DNA from: Sialis fuliginosa
Lineage: Eukaryota; Arthropoda; Insecta; Megaloptera; Sialidae
NCBI GenBank assembly: GCA_961205875.1
Contig: OY540812.1
Coordinates: 16,678,001 to 16,742,000, forward strand
DNA length: 64,000 nt
Reading direction: 5' to 3'
Of the stretch, positions 24,575 to 35,192 are shown piece by piece; the stretch's first letter is position 1; each line of letters starts with the position of its first letter. Under the pieces are notes generated by a model. The model was not told the DNA's origin. It made no database searches and saw only the letters and a list, made by a program, of their open reading frames with translations. The position numbers were made by a program, and so were the translations under genes.

Positions 24575-26646
24575 CAGTATAAAATAATATTTAGAAGTAT
24601 TTTATTTACATTGTCCGCCATTTCAAACTAAACAATCTTTTGTGTATTGATGTTTTTGAAAGAATTTATTTTTATTTTCTATTCTCTGCAAAAGATAGAA
24701 TAAGGTCAATCAAAAAAACTTGCACGTGATGTAATTTATATTTAATTATTTATTTAAAATCAGTGGCATATGGTTTGCAACCAATTTGTTCCTATAATTT
24801 AATATAAAAATAGCATATGAAAAATCTAATAAATACATTTTTTCATGTTTATTATAAACTAGTCCATTGCACCCGGTGTTAGCCAACATACCCACCCAAC
24901 ATGCCCACCCAACATGCGATACGAATTGTTTTTTCCGACTTTTAAAATTTACACAAAATATCCACAAATTATATACCTAAACCTAACCTTTCCATCAGTT
25001 ACTAAGAAAATAGTCTAAACATTTAATTTTCAAACCCCCAGGCAGGTCCCGTCTTAGATTTTGTACGAAAATCAAAAAATAATTGAAATTTTTCTTTATA
25101 TTTGAATTTTCAATCAATTTAAAATCAATCATTTAAAAATATTTAACTGTTAACATCAAATTGTTCGACAAAATATTTAAAACAAATGTGATTATAGTAC
25201 TCTAAATTAACAAAATAAAATATTAAAATTGTAGAATTCTGTATTCCGTGGCTATAGGTATTATGTTTTTATTTACTTAACAGTTGTATGCTGTGACATC
25301 ATGGAAACAAAACACGACTTGATAAAGATTTTTTTAATATTTTGATTTAAATCACAGACAAATTATCTAACTATTGCTATATTGGTGAAAACTCAGTTCA
25401 GTAATTCCCAAATCTATAAGCCTCATACAAACGAACATTCATTTTTACATATAGAGATAATGTTTATTTATAATATAATATGATATTTTAAAACAAAATT
25501 TTAAAATAATATCCACCTTTAATAAATATTTAAATATTAAAGAGAACTCAATAACAATTATATTAACCTGGTAAATAATACCATTTTATATAAATGTATA
25601 TTTATATAAAACAATTGAATTGCTGACATTGACCTTTTTATTTGTAAAATGTCAACATCGCAAGATGATCGCTTTTGGATATAATTTTATTATATTACAT
25701 AAGAAGAACTTTCAAACAAAGAAACAAATCAAAATAAATCAGAAGGAAATAATAATATATTCGTGATTTATTGAACTGATTGTGTGAACCAAACAAATAC
25801 ATATATTAATTGTATAAAATAATAGTTACCAAAAGTTTTTGATAGGTTTACTTTTGAATCAGTTATGTTATATACATATAATGGAGTTTTGTTTATAAAT
25901 AAATGTTATAGGACATTAAACCTACGACCTGCGAGTCAAATGCGGCCCACGATGTCATTTTATGTGGTTCGCGACAGTTATGAAACAGTAAAAAAATAAA
26001 TAAACATAACAAATACAAAATTAAATAGGAATGTACTTAACATAAGTACGCATTATAAATAACTGCCACCAAATTATTACTATACACAATATTTCGAATA
26101 TGTCTTAAACAGTGGTGTATTATAATAATCAAGTGCCTCAAGCAGAATAAATATTCAGGACCTCTTTAAATTTTCTTTCCCTCAGCTCGGGGTTAATAAT
26201 AAAATTTGCATTAAATATATACGAATAATGACTTATTATTATTCGTTATTATATTATTATTATAATTATTATTCATTATTCATCAATCGTAATCCAGTAC
26301 TTACATACCGAATGTTCAAAATAAGACATTAATTTAGAAAATAAGTACGACAGAAAGAACGTTAATTTAAAAATCACAAGAATAATAATATCTTTTTGTT
26401 GAAGTTTTTTCTTTTAATCTTAAAAAATAAAAAATAAATGTTTTAGTCCAAGTTAAAAAAATCGGTTTAAAAATTATTTTGAACAAAAGTTTTTTACTTT
26501 TTAACGTAGAATCAGATCATTATAACAACACAATTATTAATTCTCATTTAAAAAATCAAAGTTACATATCCAAGTGATTGCACAGTGCTTTCTCGTTCTA
26601 AATTCTGCAAAAGGATAAATATTTGTACAAATTATAGACTTATATA
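24575..26646. other. AT-rich stretch without recognised genes
   Basis: It contains a GCGGCCCACG hAT-like scrap near 25935, a TTATTATTATT microsatellite at about 26235-26285, and short scraps of dispersed repeats: GCCTCAAGCAGAATAAATAT near 26132 and a TGCTTTCTCGTTCTAAATT end near 26587. No gene is seen. Confidence 0.6.
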
Positions 26647-27390
26647 CAGGGTGCGCCAAAAGTATGGAAACCCCTGAAAATTTCGCAGAATAAGCGGGAA
26701 AAAAAAAATGAAAATACCATATCCGACGTTTTTTTTGACGGGGAATCCAATGGTGACCTTGAATTTGACCTTGAACATAACCTCTAAGCTACAGCGAACC
26801 AAAAATCGATTTTTTAAATAGTACCCCCTTTTTTTATTGCAGATTCGAAAAGAGCGGAAAATTTTACGTTAGAATATGTATTTTTTTTTTTTCAAGGTCA
26901 TTTTAAGGGCACTACAGACTCAAATAAAACAAGAATTTACCTAAAATTAAGCTCAAGTAAGTGAAAATTTCGCAGAATAAACGGGAAAAAAAATGAAAAT
27001 ACCATATCCGACGTATTTTTTGACGGGGAATCCAATGGTGACCTTGAATTTGACCTTGAACATAACCTCTAAGCTACAGCGAACCAAAAATCGATTTTTT
27101 TAAATGGGACCCCCTTTTTTTATTGCAGATTCGAAAAGATTTGAAAAAAAAGAAATACATATTCTAACGTAAAATTTTCCGCTCTTTTCGAATCTGCAAT
27201 AAAAAAAGGGGGGTACTATTTAAAAAATCGATTTTTGGTTCGCTGTAGCTTAGAGGTGATGTTCAAGGTCAAATTCAAGGTCACCATTGGATTCCCCGTC
27301 AAAAAATACGTCGGATATGGTATTTTCATATTTTTTTTCCCGCTTATTCTGCGAAATTTTCAGAGGTTTCCATACTTTTGGCGCACCCTG
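26647..27390. mobile_element. MITE with CAGGGTGCGCC ends and a duplicated left arm
   Basis: A 744-bp element flanked by TATATA. The ends CAGGGTGCGCCAAAAGTATG and their inverse are near perfect. A segment of about 180 bp (TTTCGCAGAATAA...ATTGCAGATTCGAAAAG) occurs twice in direct orientation, starting near 26680 and 26968, and once inverted (about 27160-27360). The layout is therefore arm, arm, inverted arm. No transposase. Confidence 0.8.
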
Positions 27391-27793
27391 TATATAAAAT
27401 TTACAAAAAGAATGTAAAAAAACTTTTGGAAAATTCTCGGAAAATCCTTATATTGTAAACATATTCTTAATCAGCGACCCCCAATACTCCCAGGTAAAAT
27501 TTTCTCGTCGAAAATTGGATTTAATATATGACATCAGTAAATTATACAATACAAATTTTCAAAATAAAGGGGGGGGGGGGGTTAACTCTGACGGCTGGAA
27601 TGTTTCTGAATTCAAATAGTACCTATATAGTACAACAAACATTTTAAAAAATCATCAAAATCGGTGCTGTTTCTGAGGGTAAATAAAAACCTTCATTGAC
27701 TCAACTAATAATCTACAAAAAAACATCTGCCAAGTAAATGCACAGTGCTTCCTTGTGCTAAATTCACTAAAACCGATAGTGTTCAGATACATT

Positions 27794-29992
27794 GGGAGCG
27801 TTCAGCAAATCTACCACTCTGGTTACTGAACAACGAGTTTTGATTGGCTGATTTATGGAATTTGCGGTAGAATGTACCGAAAATTTAAAGAATGTCACAT
27901 ATAACATCAAATGCCAAAGTGAGAAAGAAGTAACCAAAAAGAGATAGAGAAGTAACCGTAGAATTTGTTCGGTCTCGTGTGGTCTTCGAGTTGACCGATT
28001 AGAGTGGGGGTTAGAGCTGGTGCACATGCGTATACATGTTTGCCAACTGTCACTCGAAACTAAATACAACATTACAAAAATAAATTTTGTACTTTGAGGT
28101 TATTCTTGTATCGTATAAAACAATTTTGTGTTATATATTTTTTTAAACTTTTTTCTATTTAAGTATATTTAACTAATTTGTAGTCTCTATTTTTATAATA
28201 TAAGCTTTATTAGTGTAAGATCATATATTAATCTAGTTGATTAATATATGATATAACCTTAATAAATGATGTGTAATTATTTATAACTTATAATTATATT
28301 ACAATATTAGTTTTATTTTGTTCACGTACCTACATTTGTCCACTGTGATTTTAATGTTGCATTAAAGAATAGTGAAAAAAAGAATAATATATAAAATGTT
28401 CTATATAATATTGGCCCTTTTTAGAGATGGTCATGTACGAAAGGTGGACATTTGGAGATTTCACTATATTTGTTACTAAAAATGTTTCTTTTATTTATAA
28501 TTTTTTGTTATTGTTATTAGATTAATAAAACTTTGATTTTAATTTTAGATAGGTGTTTATTTATTGAGTTTTGTATGCTGTGTTTCATCTTTGAAACGTG
28601 AGATAAAATACTCGAGAAATTTTATTTTAACATTTTTATCAAACATCTGTTCCGCATTTGTTTAATAAATGAAATGATGATATTTAAATCAGAAAACTTA
28701 TTTTATATAGATTATGCTGGTACTCAGACAATGCAGGTTAAAAATAGACTATGTGACGTTACCAGCAGTTTATATAAAAATGTCTATGTTAGATATCGCT
28801 GACTTTTCAATAGAACTAATCGAACCCTATAAAACCTTGCTGGTATCACTTTTGAATTTAAAAAAATTAGGGTCGAGTAACTATTAAACTCCAAGGTATC
28901 AAAAGAAGTTTAGATAAAAATTCCAAATTTATAGCTTAGATCTTTTACTGTGATGGACGGTTGACAAAGTGAGATTAATAGGGTTCTGGTCATAATCCTA
29001 CGGAGCCCAAAAAAGAAGTGATTTTTAGAATTTGTATTGTATTATGTTTATAATCGAAGATATGTAAGTAAAATAAATGATGTTAAATGTTTTAAATGGT
29101 GCAAGGTTTCAGGTAAGCATATGTTGTGGTATTTGTTTAGTGCTATGTAAAACTCTTTTTTGATATAAATGCGGCTCTAATGAGCCTTGGTAGAATCAAA
29201 CTCTTTAAAAAGAGTTAGCAACGATATTTCTTTTTTCATTAGCTTCCTGGTTGAATTCTTCTTCCACAACATTATCTGCCTCATCAATGTTGAATTCTTC
29301 ATCTTCAAAATTAACGTCATTTTGGTTTATTATAAAATTATGCAAGATGCAACAAGCTGTTATCATCTTATTGCCTAGTTGAAAATCAGTAATATCGAGG
29401 TACTTCAGTCTACGAAATTTGACTTTCAAAAGACCAAATGCCCTTTCAATAATTGATCTAATAGAGTTGAATTTTCTATTATACAGCCTTTGTGCAGGTG
29501 TTAGATGGCCATTATCACGAAATGGTGTCAATACATTTTTCTGTAGTGGATACGCAGAGTCACCAATTATGTGCATGTTCCCCGGCAAGAGTCGAATTTC
29601 TTCATTGTTCAGTTGATGAAAAATGTGACTATACCCTTGCATCATGCATTCGCCCTGGCATTCCAACAAAAACATCTATAAAACATGCTCGATGATCACA
29701 AACACCTACAATAAAATGATTTTATTAATATGTTATATAAAGTTACATAAAATAATAGAATACCTTGTATAATATAATATAATAGAATGAAATCCTTTTC
29801 TATTATAATAATCCACAGGATTTTCTGGTGGCTAAAATATTTGTGACATAAATAACAGTTTACCAAAAATCAATTCAATACTCATTTTGCTAATACAAAA
29901 TATCCAATGTGACAGTTCTCACAGCTGTTCTTCCCTATTTCCACCATTTTGGTTAACCAGAGTTGGTGGGGGTAGATTGGCTGAATGCTCCC
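27794..29992 (-). mobile_element. PIF/Harbinger-type DNA transposon (decayed, internally deleted)
   Basis: A 2199-bp element with 22-bp imperfect terminal inverted repeats: left GGGAGCGTTCAGCAAATCTA, right inverse GGGAGCATTCAGCCAATCTA. Direct repeats of ATT at 27791-27793 and 29993-29995 form a 3-bp target duplication, as Harbinger elements make. The host site is known exactly because an uninterrupted copy of the host repeat (35193-35940) reads AGATAAATTGCCTGG there. It contains a broken transposase near its right end and a scrap of another dispersed repeat at about 28935-29010. I see no second (Myb-like) gene. Confidence 0.88.
29205..29870 (-). pseudogene. Harbinger transposase (HARBI1-like), frameshifted fragment
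   Basis: Read leftwards, a segment near 29785-29845 encodes PPENPVDYYNRKGFHS. Then come an intron-like gap with acceptor TTATTGTAG at about 29709, then CDHRACFIDVFVGMPGRMHD, then GDSAYPL, LTPAQRLYNRKFNSIRSIIE and RAFGLLKVKFRRL. These are the middle and C-terminal parts of HARBI1-type transposases, including the second acidic residue (GDSAYP) and the glutamate of the DDE triad (IIERAFG). The part with the first aspartate is absent. Two lesions are visible: an extra TATTA-rich piece after FHSIIL, and missing bases at GGGTATAGTC, which break the frame between DARV and SHIFHQL. It is not functional as it stands. Confidence 0.82.
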
Positions 29993-30560
29993 ATTGCCTG
30001 GCATTGGTTAACCATTTAATTTGTATACAAATTTTACTAAAAAATCTTAGTTCGAATTTTTTCTTAAAACGCACCTGAATATTTTTTCATATATTTTTAA
30101 TTTTTTGACAATTTCAATCTAAATCTAAATTTATGCAAATGTCAAAATGACATTTAAAACGTCAAAGTGACATTTAAAACGCCAAAGTGACATTTAAAAC
30201 GTCAAAATGACACTTAATATATCCAATCAAATATCAATTTAGAAAAACAAAACACGAATTTTTAAAATTAATTTAGATAAATCTTTGTAAGGGAATATTT
30301 TACAACAAACGTAGTAGACCCATATTATAGGAAATTTAATTCTCTACAAAAAATATTCTATAAAATTTTCTCGTAACATGTGTCGTTCTTGAGATATCTT
30401 GAAAAAATAAATATTTTGGGGTGTCACCCCTCCCCCTTACACACGATTTTGATGATTTTGAAATGGGACCGTCCTCAAACCAAACCCAACCATCCGACCA
30501 AGTTTCAATAATATCGGTTCAGTGGTTCATGAGTTATGCGTGTGACAAGGATTCAGGGGA

Positions 30561-30635
30561 CAGACGGACGGACGGACGGACACACGGACACACGGACACA
30601 CGGACACACGGACACACGGACAGACAGACAGACAC
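30561..30635 (+). repeat. GGAC / ACACGG satellite
   Basis: Four GGAC units followed by five or more ACACGG units, ending in CAGA repeats. It lies inside copy C of the TGCTTCCTCG family; the other copies carry shorter versions, so it is a local expansion. Confidence 0.85.
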
Positions 30636-30766
30636 GGAACGAAAAGTGTTTGTCTTGACGTGAAACGGATAAATAAATTAAAAATTTTGAAATTGGAGAA
30701 CTTTTTTTTTGTCTCAATCTGAAACGATCACATAGCTTCTCGTATCTTCGATATTGCGAGGAAGCA

Positions 30767-31269
30767 AAAAATTAATAATATAGAAGCGCAAGATTTGCAA
30801 AGCACTCTTTTCACCCGATTTTGTTGATTTTTATATGAACTATTATGAACTATACTAGCCAGGCTCAACTAATAAACCAGGTTTATTTCAATTCGTTCAA
30901 CGATTCATGAGTTATGCTTGTAACAAGGATTTAGAAAACAGACAAGCACGGGGCGAAAAGTGTTTATTCAGAAACTATATTACATAACTTTTTTCTATCT
31001 TCTGGATTCGGTGATTGAAATTATTTATTGAGAAAGAAGAACTTTTAAAAACGTCTACACATTTTTTTAAACCAACATAAAATGTAAATTCCATAATATA
31101 AATTATAAACTATCATTTGTAATTTGATTAATAAATTTTAACTATAACCGCAAAATAATATCAATTTGTAAGTTCCAGTACTGGTCCAGTAACTAAAAAA
31201 ATTAATTGTAATAATGGTTTCAAGTTTCATCTCCCATTTATAATTTTCAAGCGAGTTCATTGAATTCCA
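30767..31269. other. Repeat-derived and AT-rich stretch
   Basis: 30785-30985 has the same theme as the TGCTTCCTCG family (CATGAGTTATGCTTGTAACA, AGGATTTAGAAAACAGACAA, GGCGAAAAGTGTTTATT) but is strongly diverged. The rest is AT-rich with nothing recognised. Confidence 0.5.
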
Positions 31270-31460
31270 ATATTTTATTTCCGCCCTCACGCGACAAGTC
31301 TGAAAGCGTGTCGACGCCATTTCGTAGTACACAAGCTATAGTAATTACCTGCTCGTTGGTAATGAGGCAGTGCGCCCTCCCGGAGCGAGACCACGTGGCT
31401 CAACGTAGGCACATGTAGCACGTTATTCGTCGTCTGCTACATGTGAGCTTTATTCTCTTA
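31270..31460 (-). promoter_or_regulatory. GC-richer island with a candidate splice donor and a perfect hairpin
   Basis: A block of about 190 bp that is much richer in G+C than its surroundings (GTGCGCCCTCCCGGAGCGAG). On the minus strand ACGAGCAG/GTAATTAC (31349/31348) is a good donor, so a non-coding first exon read leftwards is possible. CACATGTAGCA (31410-31420) and TGCTACATGTG (31435-31445) form a perfect 11-bp inverted repeat. It is a candidate promoter and 5' untranslated exon, perhaps for the RASL12-like gene 20 kb downstream. The link is inference only. Confidence 0.35.
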
Positions 31461-31769
31461 ATTATTGTCATAAAGAAGTAATTATCAATTCAATGTTATA
31501 CAATATTTTTCAATTTTTATTCACCGCATATTTTTATATAAGATATTTTAATTAACCAAATTAACTTTCATAATAATAATAATAATAAAGTAAAAAAAAA
31601 TTGAAAGTTTGTGGAATAAATATGGAAGTACTGCATGGTTTATAACTTATATATGTGTCTAAATTGGATAGTTTATTTATTTTACTAGCATTAAGCAGAG
31701 AAAATGGCTTAAATGGGAAATTTTCCAGAATAGCCATGTTAGGGTTGATTTTTATAGATATTGAGCCGC

Positions 31770-32935
31770 TGAACATGAAAAAAAACGCGCCCACATAAGA
31801 GGTGGGGCTTCACTCCTAAAAATGGAAAAAAGAATAAACATCGCGATTTTCCCTCGTTTTTTCGATTTATTTCAAAAACTAAATCGACGATGGGTTTATA
31901 TTATGATTGATATTTGTAGCTGATACTTAAACGAATCGATTGAGACCAGTTAGATAAAATTTAACCAAAAAACATTCCTTCCAGAGGGTGAAAAAGCCAT
32001 ACAATTACTAATTTTCAGTCGGTTGATACTATTTATTTTTCTCTAAATGCTGAGGGTTTCTTACAATTTTCGAAAATAAGTTATTCAGTAATAAAGTTAA
32101 AAAAAATGAAATTTTTAGATTTTTGAAAATTATAGGGAACCCTCGACATTTAGATAAAAATAAATAGTATAAAAAAATTCTTCTCAATAAGTACTTTATA
32201 ATAAACAAACGAAAATTGAAATCGGATAACTATAGGAGCTGAGATACAGGAAATTTGATAACACCGGCGGGGGCCACCTTTCAAATATTTTTAGTGTATT
32301 TACGTGCATAAAAACATTGTTTCTTGTGCAGCCTTGATTGTAGGTATAAATAGAAGCTACAAGTGCAATTTGGTAAAAAAATATTGATTCCTGATTTTTT
32401 TACTTGGTTTTTAGTGCAACATAATTTTTTTTTATATTTCGTGTCACCCTTAAATATTGGCTAATACATATCATTGGTAAACTACTGGAAAAACGGAGAA
32501 ACTGTGGTTTCTAGTCACTTAAACTAAAAATATACACCTTAACCACAATAAAACAATGTCACTCGACACGTGTTTCGACTTCACAAGAAGTCTGGAACTG
32601 TTAGGCTCCTGATGAGGACTTCTTGTGAAGTCGAAACACGTGTCGAGTGACATTGTTTTATTGTGGTTAAGGTGTATATTTTTAGTTTAAATCATTGGTA
32701 AAGCTATTCATATTTGGTTATAAAACGGTTGGAGCTTTACAAAAAATTTATTATTATACCCCTGAGTTATTTAATTTTTACTTACCTCTGAGAGGGTGTT
32801 CTTTAGTTAAATTTTTATCTAACTGGTCTCAATCGATTCGTTTATGTATCAGCTACAAATATCAATTATTATATAACCCCATCGTCGATCTAGTTTTTGA
32901 AATAAATTGAAAAAACGATAAGGACTCAGGGGACA
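31770..32935. mobile_element. Large inverted-repeat element carrying a hammerhead-repeat insertion
   Basis: The left arm (about 31840-31990: CGATTGAGACCAGTTAGATA, TTTGTAGCTGATACTTAAAC) is inverted in the right arm (about 32775-32915: TATCTAACTGGTCTCAATCG, TATCAGCTACAAATATCAA). Inner arms (CTCTAAATGCTGAGGG / CCCTCGACATTTAGA) are also complementary. The block at about 32485-32692 with the hammerhead pair interrupts the right half. The left end AAAAACGCGCCCA is also present at about 57352, in another inverted element. Confidence 0.6.
32521..32688. other. Perfect 72-bp inverted pair with a hammerhead ribozyme-like core
   Basis: 32521-32592 and 32617-32688 are exact reverse complements separated by 24 nt. 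Read on the plus strand: GGCTC, CTGATGA (32609-32615), an extra G, stem II GACTTC-TTGT-GAAGTC (32617-32632), GAAA (32633-32636), the palindromic CACGTG, TC, then GAGTGAC. All conserved core residues of a hammerhead (CUGAUGA...GAAA...UH) are present. GGCTC and GAGT can start stem I, and CACGTG makes a loopless stem III of the kind that works as a dimer. The minus-strand copy lacks the CTGATGA part. Such minimal hammerheads occur in Penelope-like retroelements. Confidence 0.65.
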
Positions 32936-33757
32936 GACACACACACAGTCAGACAACCACGGAACGAAAGTGCCTGTCTTTACTTGAAATGAAAAGATCT
33001 AATAACAATTTTAAAATCGGAAAACAATTTTTTTTCTCGTAGGTAAATCATTGATTCATTTTAGGATTATCGTTAATGAAGGTCAACAAATGGACGACTT
33101 ATTAACCGTGATCATGTTTGCAATTATTTGTTTATGCAACATACCATTTAAATATGTGGAATACATATACTATTATATTTCTTCAAAACGCAGATGTTTT
33201 TAACTGTGTGACAAAAAACGTGTGCTATGTGCTATATACATTATACATACATAAAAGTTGTATAATACAATTATTCTGCATATACGTAATGCACGGAGTT
33301 ATGCATTGATATAGGTGTTAATAACATAATAGATATCTACGTCGAAGGTACGTTTAGTACACCTGTTTACTAACACAAAACTTATAAGTTTTCTACATAA
33401 TTTATACTTAAACACGTTTCCACTTGACATAGAAATTCGTATCACTAGTAAAATCATGCATATCTATATAGTTTAAAACAATTACCTTCGCCGCGTCTGT
33501 CTGTCTGTGTCCTGTGTACGATTTTCTCAGTAACTACTGAACGGATTTTATTTCGGTTTTCACTAATGGATAGAATGTTTCGTGAGTAAAATTTAGGTGC
33601 ATAATTTGTGGATATTTTGTGTAAATTTAATTCAATCGTTGGAGAATTATCTTCACGTGCGCTGAGTAACACCTGGTCCAATGCGGTAGTATATTATGAA
33701 ATCAACTAATATCAAGGAGTAGATTAGAAAATTTTACACTGGCTTTTTAGCCTAGAC

Positions 33758-34283
33758 CAGCGATTCTTAAACTAGGAAACTTTTGCCGAGGGTGCGTAAA
33801 ACATGTTTGGCATAAATTAAAATACTTTTACATATTTACCAATGATTAATTACTATCTAACGACCTTCTATATTTTTATGTCAGGGGGGCAGGGGTTATT
33901 TTAGTGTGTAGTTGTAGCTTGTTTCTGCAGTTGTAAAAACTAATTTGTGTAATGCAAAAAATTGAAAAAATGTATAATAAATAAATAAAATAATAAAATA
34001 TGTGGAAAAAGGTCATTGCAGTTGTAAAAGCAAAAAATGTAAGAAATGTAGAGCAAAAAATAGGTCATTGCAGTTGTAAAAGCAAAAAATGTAAGAAATG
34101 TAGAGCAAAAAAAAGTTATTGCAATTGTAAAAACAAAAAATGTAAGAAATGAAACGCAAAAAATAAAGGTCATTGCAGTTGAAAAGCAAAAAATTTAAGT
34201 ATGGAGCAAAAAAATACGGTTGTAAAATTTTCTTAAAATAACCCCTGCAAGGAGGGGGTCCCTGAAAAATAATTGAACCGCTG
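33758..34283. mobile_element. hAT-like element with perfect 8-bp target duplication
   Basis: Ends CAGCGATTCTTAAACT and, inverted, CAGCGGTTCAATTATT. It is flanked by identical GCCTAGAC at 33750-33757 and 34284-34291. The 526-bp element has an expanded internal tandem repeat and no transposase. CAGCGGTTC ends with an 8-bp duplication are typical of hAT elements. Confidence 0.88.
34011..34217 (+). repeat. Minisatellite of about 52 bp, four units
   Basis: Units start at 34011, 34063, about 34114 and about 34167. They share GGTCATTGCAGTTGTAAAAG, CAAAAAATGTAAGAAATG and TAGAGCAAAAAATA. The first two are nearly identical and the last two diverged. A weaker unit precedes them at about 33928. It is contained within the hAT-like element. 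Confidence 0.85.
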
Positions 34284-34699
34284 GCCTAGACGGTTTGAAT
34301 ATCAGTATATAAACAACTGAGTATTTGATTTATGAAGGTCAGTAGCAAACCAAGGAAGGGGGGGAGGGGGGCGGTCCGCCCCGGGCCACAAGTGCTATAG
34401 GAGCTCTGTGCAGCATATAAAAAAAATGACACTGAAAAGTAAGAAACATTACTAAGTGACCTTTTTTGAAGAAAAAAGTTCCCAAAAGTGAAAGGTCATT
34501 CAGTTACACTAGAGGATTTTTTTTAAGTAGAAGCGAAAACAGGTCATTTAGTTGCACCAGTGGGCGATTTTTAAATTAAATTTACTAAAAAAAAATGTTT
34601 CCGAAAAAATGATTTGTATACAATATTTCATAATGTGTCACCATTGGGGAGGACGGGGGCATAACTACCATTCCGCCTCAGGTTTCAACCTTCCTCAAT

Positions 34700-34748
34700 C
34701 CTCCACTGATGAGGATATTAAAGTGATTGAAACACGTGTTACTGTTTA
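34700..34748 (+). other. Hammerhead-like motif, diverged copy
   Basis: CTGATGAG (34706-34713), a weak GAT...ATT stem, GAAA (34729-34732), CACGTGTTACTG. The core and the palindromic CACGTG are intact, but stem II is short and stem I pairing is not obvious. It belongs to a different subfamily from the 32.6 kb copy. Confidence 0.45.
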
Positions 34749-35192
34749 ATAGGAAAATAGGTATGTTTGAGAGTTGGGGCATAAACGTGATAACATGTAA
34801 ACTATAATTAATTAATAACTATAGTCGGGTAATAATTATTATTAATGTGAAGCTAAGGAGGGTTATGATATAGGCAATCTATGTATTTATGTATGTATAC
34901 AGTAAGCGTTATGAAAGTGGGGGGGTAGTTTTTTTTAATATACGAACCATCAAAATAAATAATTTCACAATGCTTGAAGACCTTTTTTGCTCATCAATCA
35001 ATTGTAAGAACAAAAAGAAGATCTTTAAACATTTTTTAATAAAAATGGTGGAATAATAAATACCTAACTAATAATTATCCGTATCTAAAGTACACCCCAC
35101 ATGGCGCGGGTAAGAAAAAGCGGATAATAAAACTAATTAGGTATCTTGTATTTTTTAAGAATTTTTTTTTCATATATAACATATTTTAATTT

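Larger units (their letters stand above)
27746..30766 (+). mobile_element. TGCTTCCTCG-family repeat, copy C, split by a Harbinger insertion
   Basis: It begins AGTGCTTCCTTGTGCTAAAT at 27745 and stops at ATT (27791-27793), where the Harbinger element is inserted. It resumes ATTGCCTGGCATTGG at 29993 and ends GCGAGGAAGCA at 30766. Four 20-bp subrepeats (GTCAAAGTGACATTTAAAAC type) lie at about 30138-30220. A GGACACAC/GGAC satellite lies at 30561-30635. Confidence 0.8.

Noticed and set aside
29205..29675. An intact 156-aa transposase gene
   Set aside because: The upstream part of that frame is out of register with the HARBI1 reading (MFLLECQGECMMQG is the shifted reading of DVFVGMPGRMHDARV), so it is part of a broken gene.
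30421..30663. An open frame ending in a Thr/Asp/Gly/His repeat
   Set aside because: It is produced by the GGACACACGG satellite inside copy C of the TGCTTCCTCG repeat.
33940..34173. A hydrophobic Phe/Thr-rich open frame on the minus strand
   Set aside because: It is the translation of the 52-bp minisatellite, not a gene.
34011..34217. Regularly repeated units that might suggest a CRISPR array
   Set aside because: The units are contiguous tandem copies without unique spacers, inside a hAT-like element in a eukaryotic genome.
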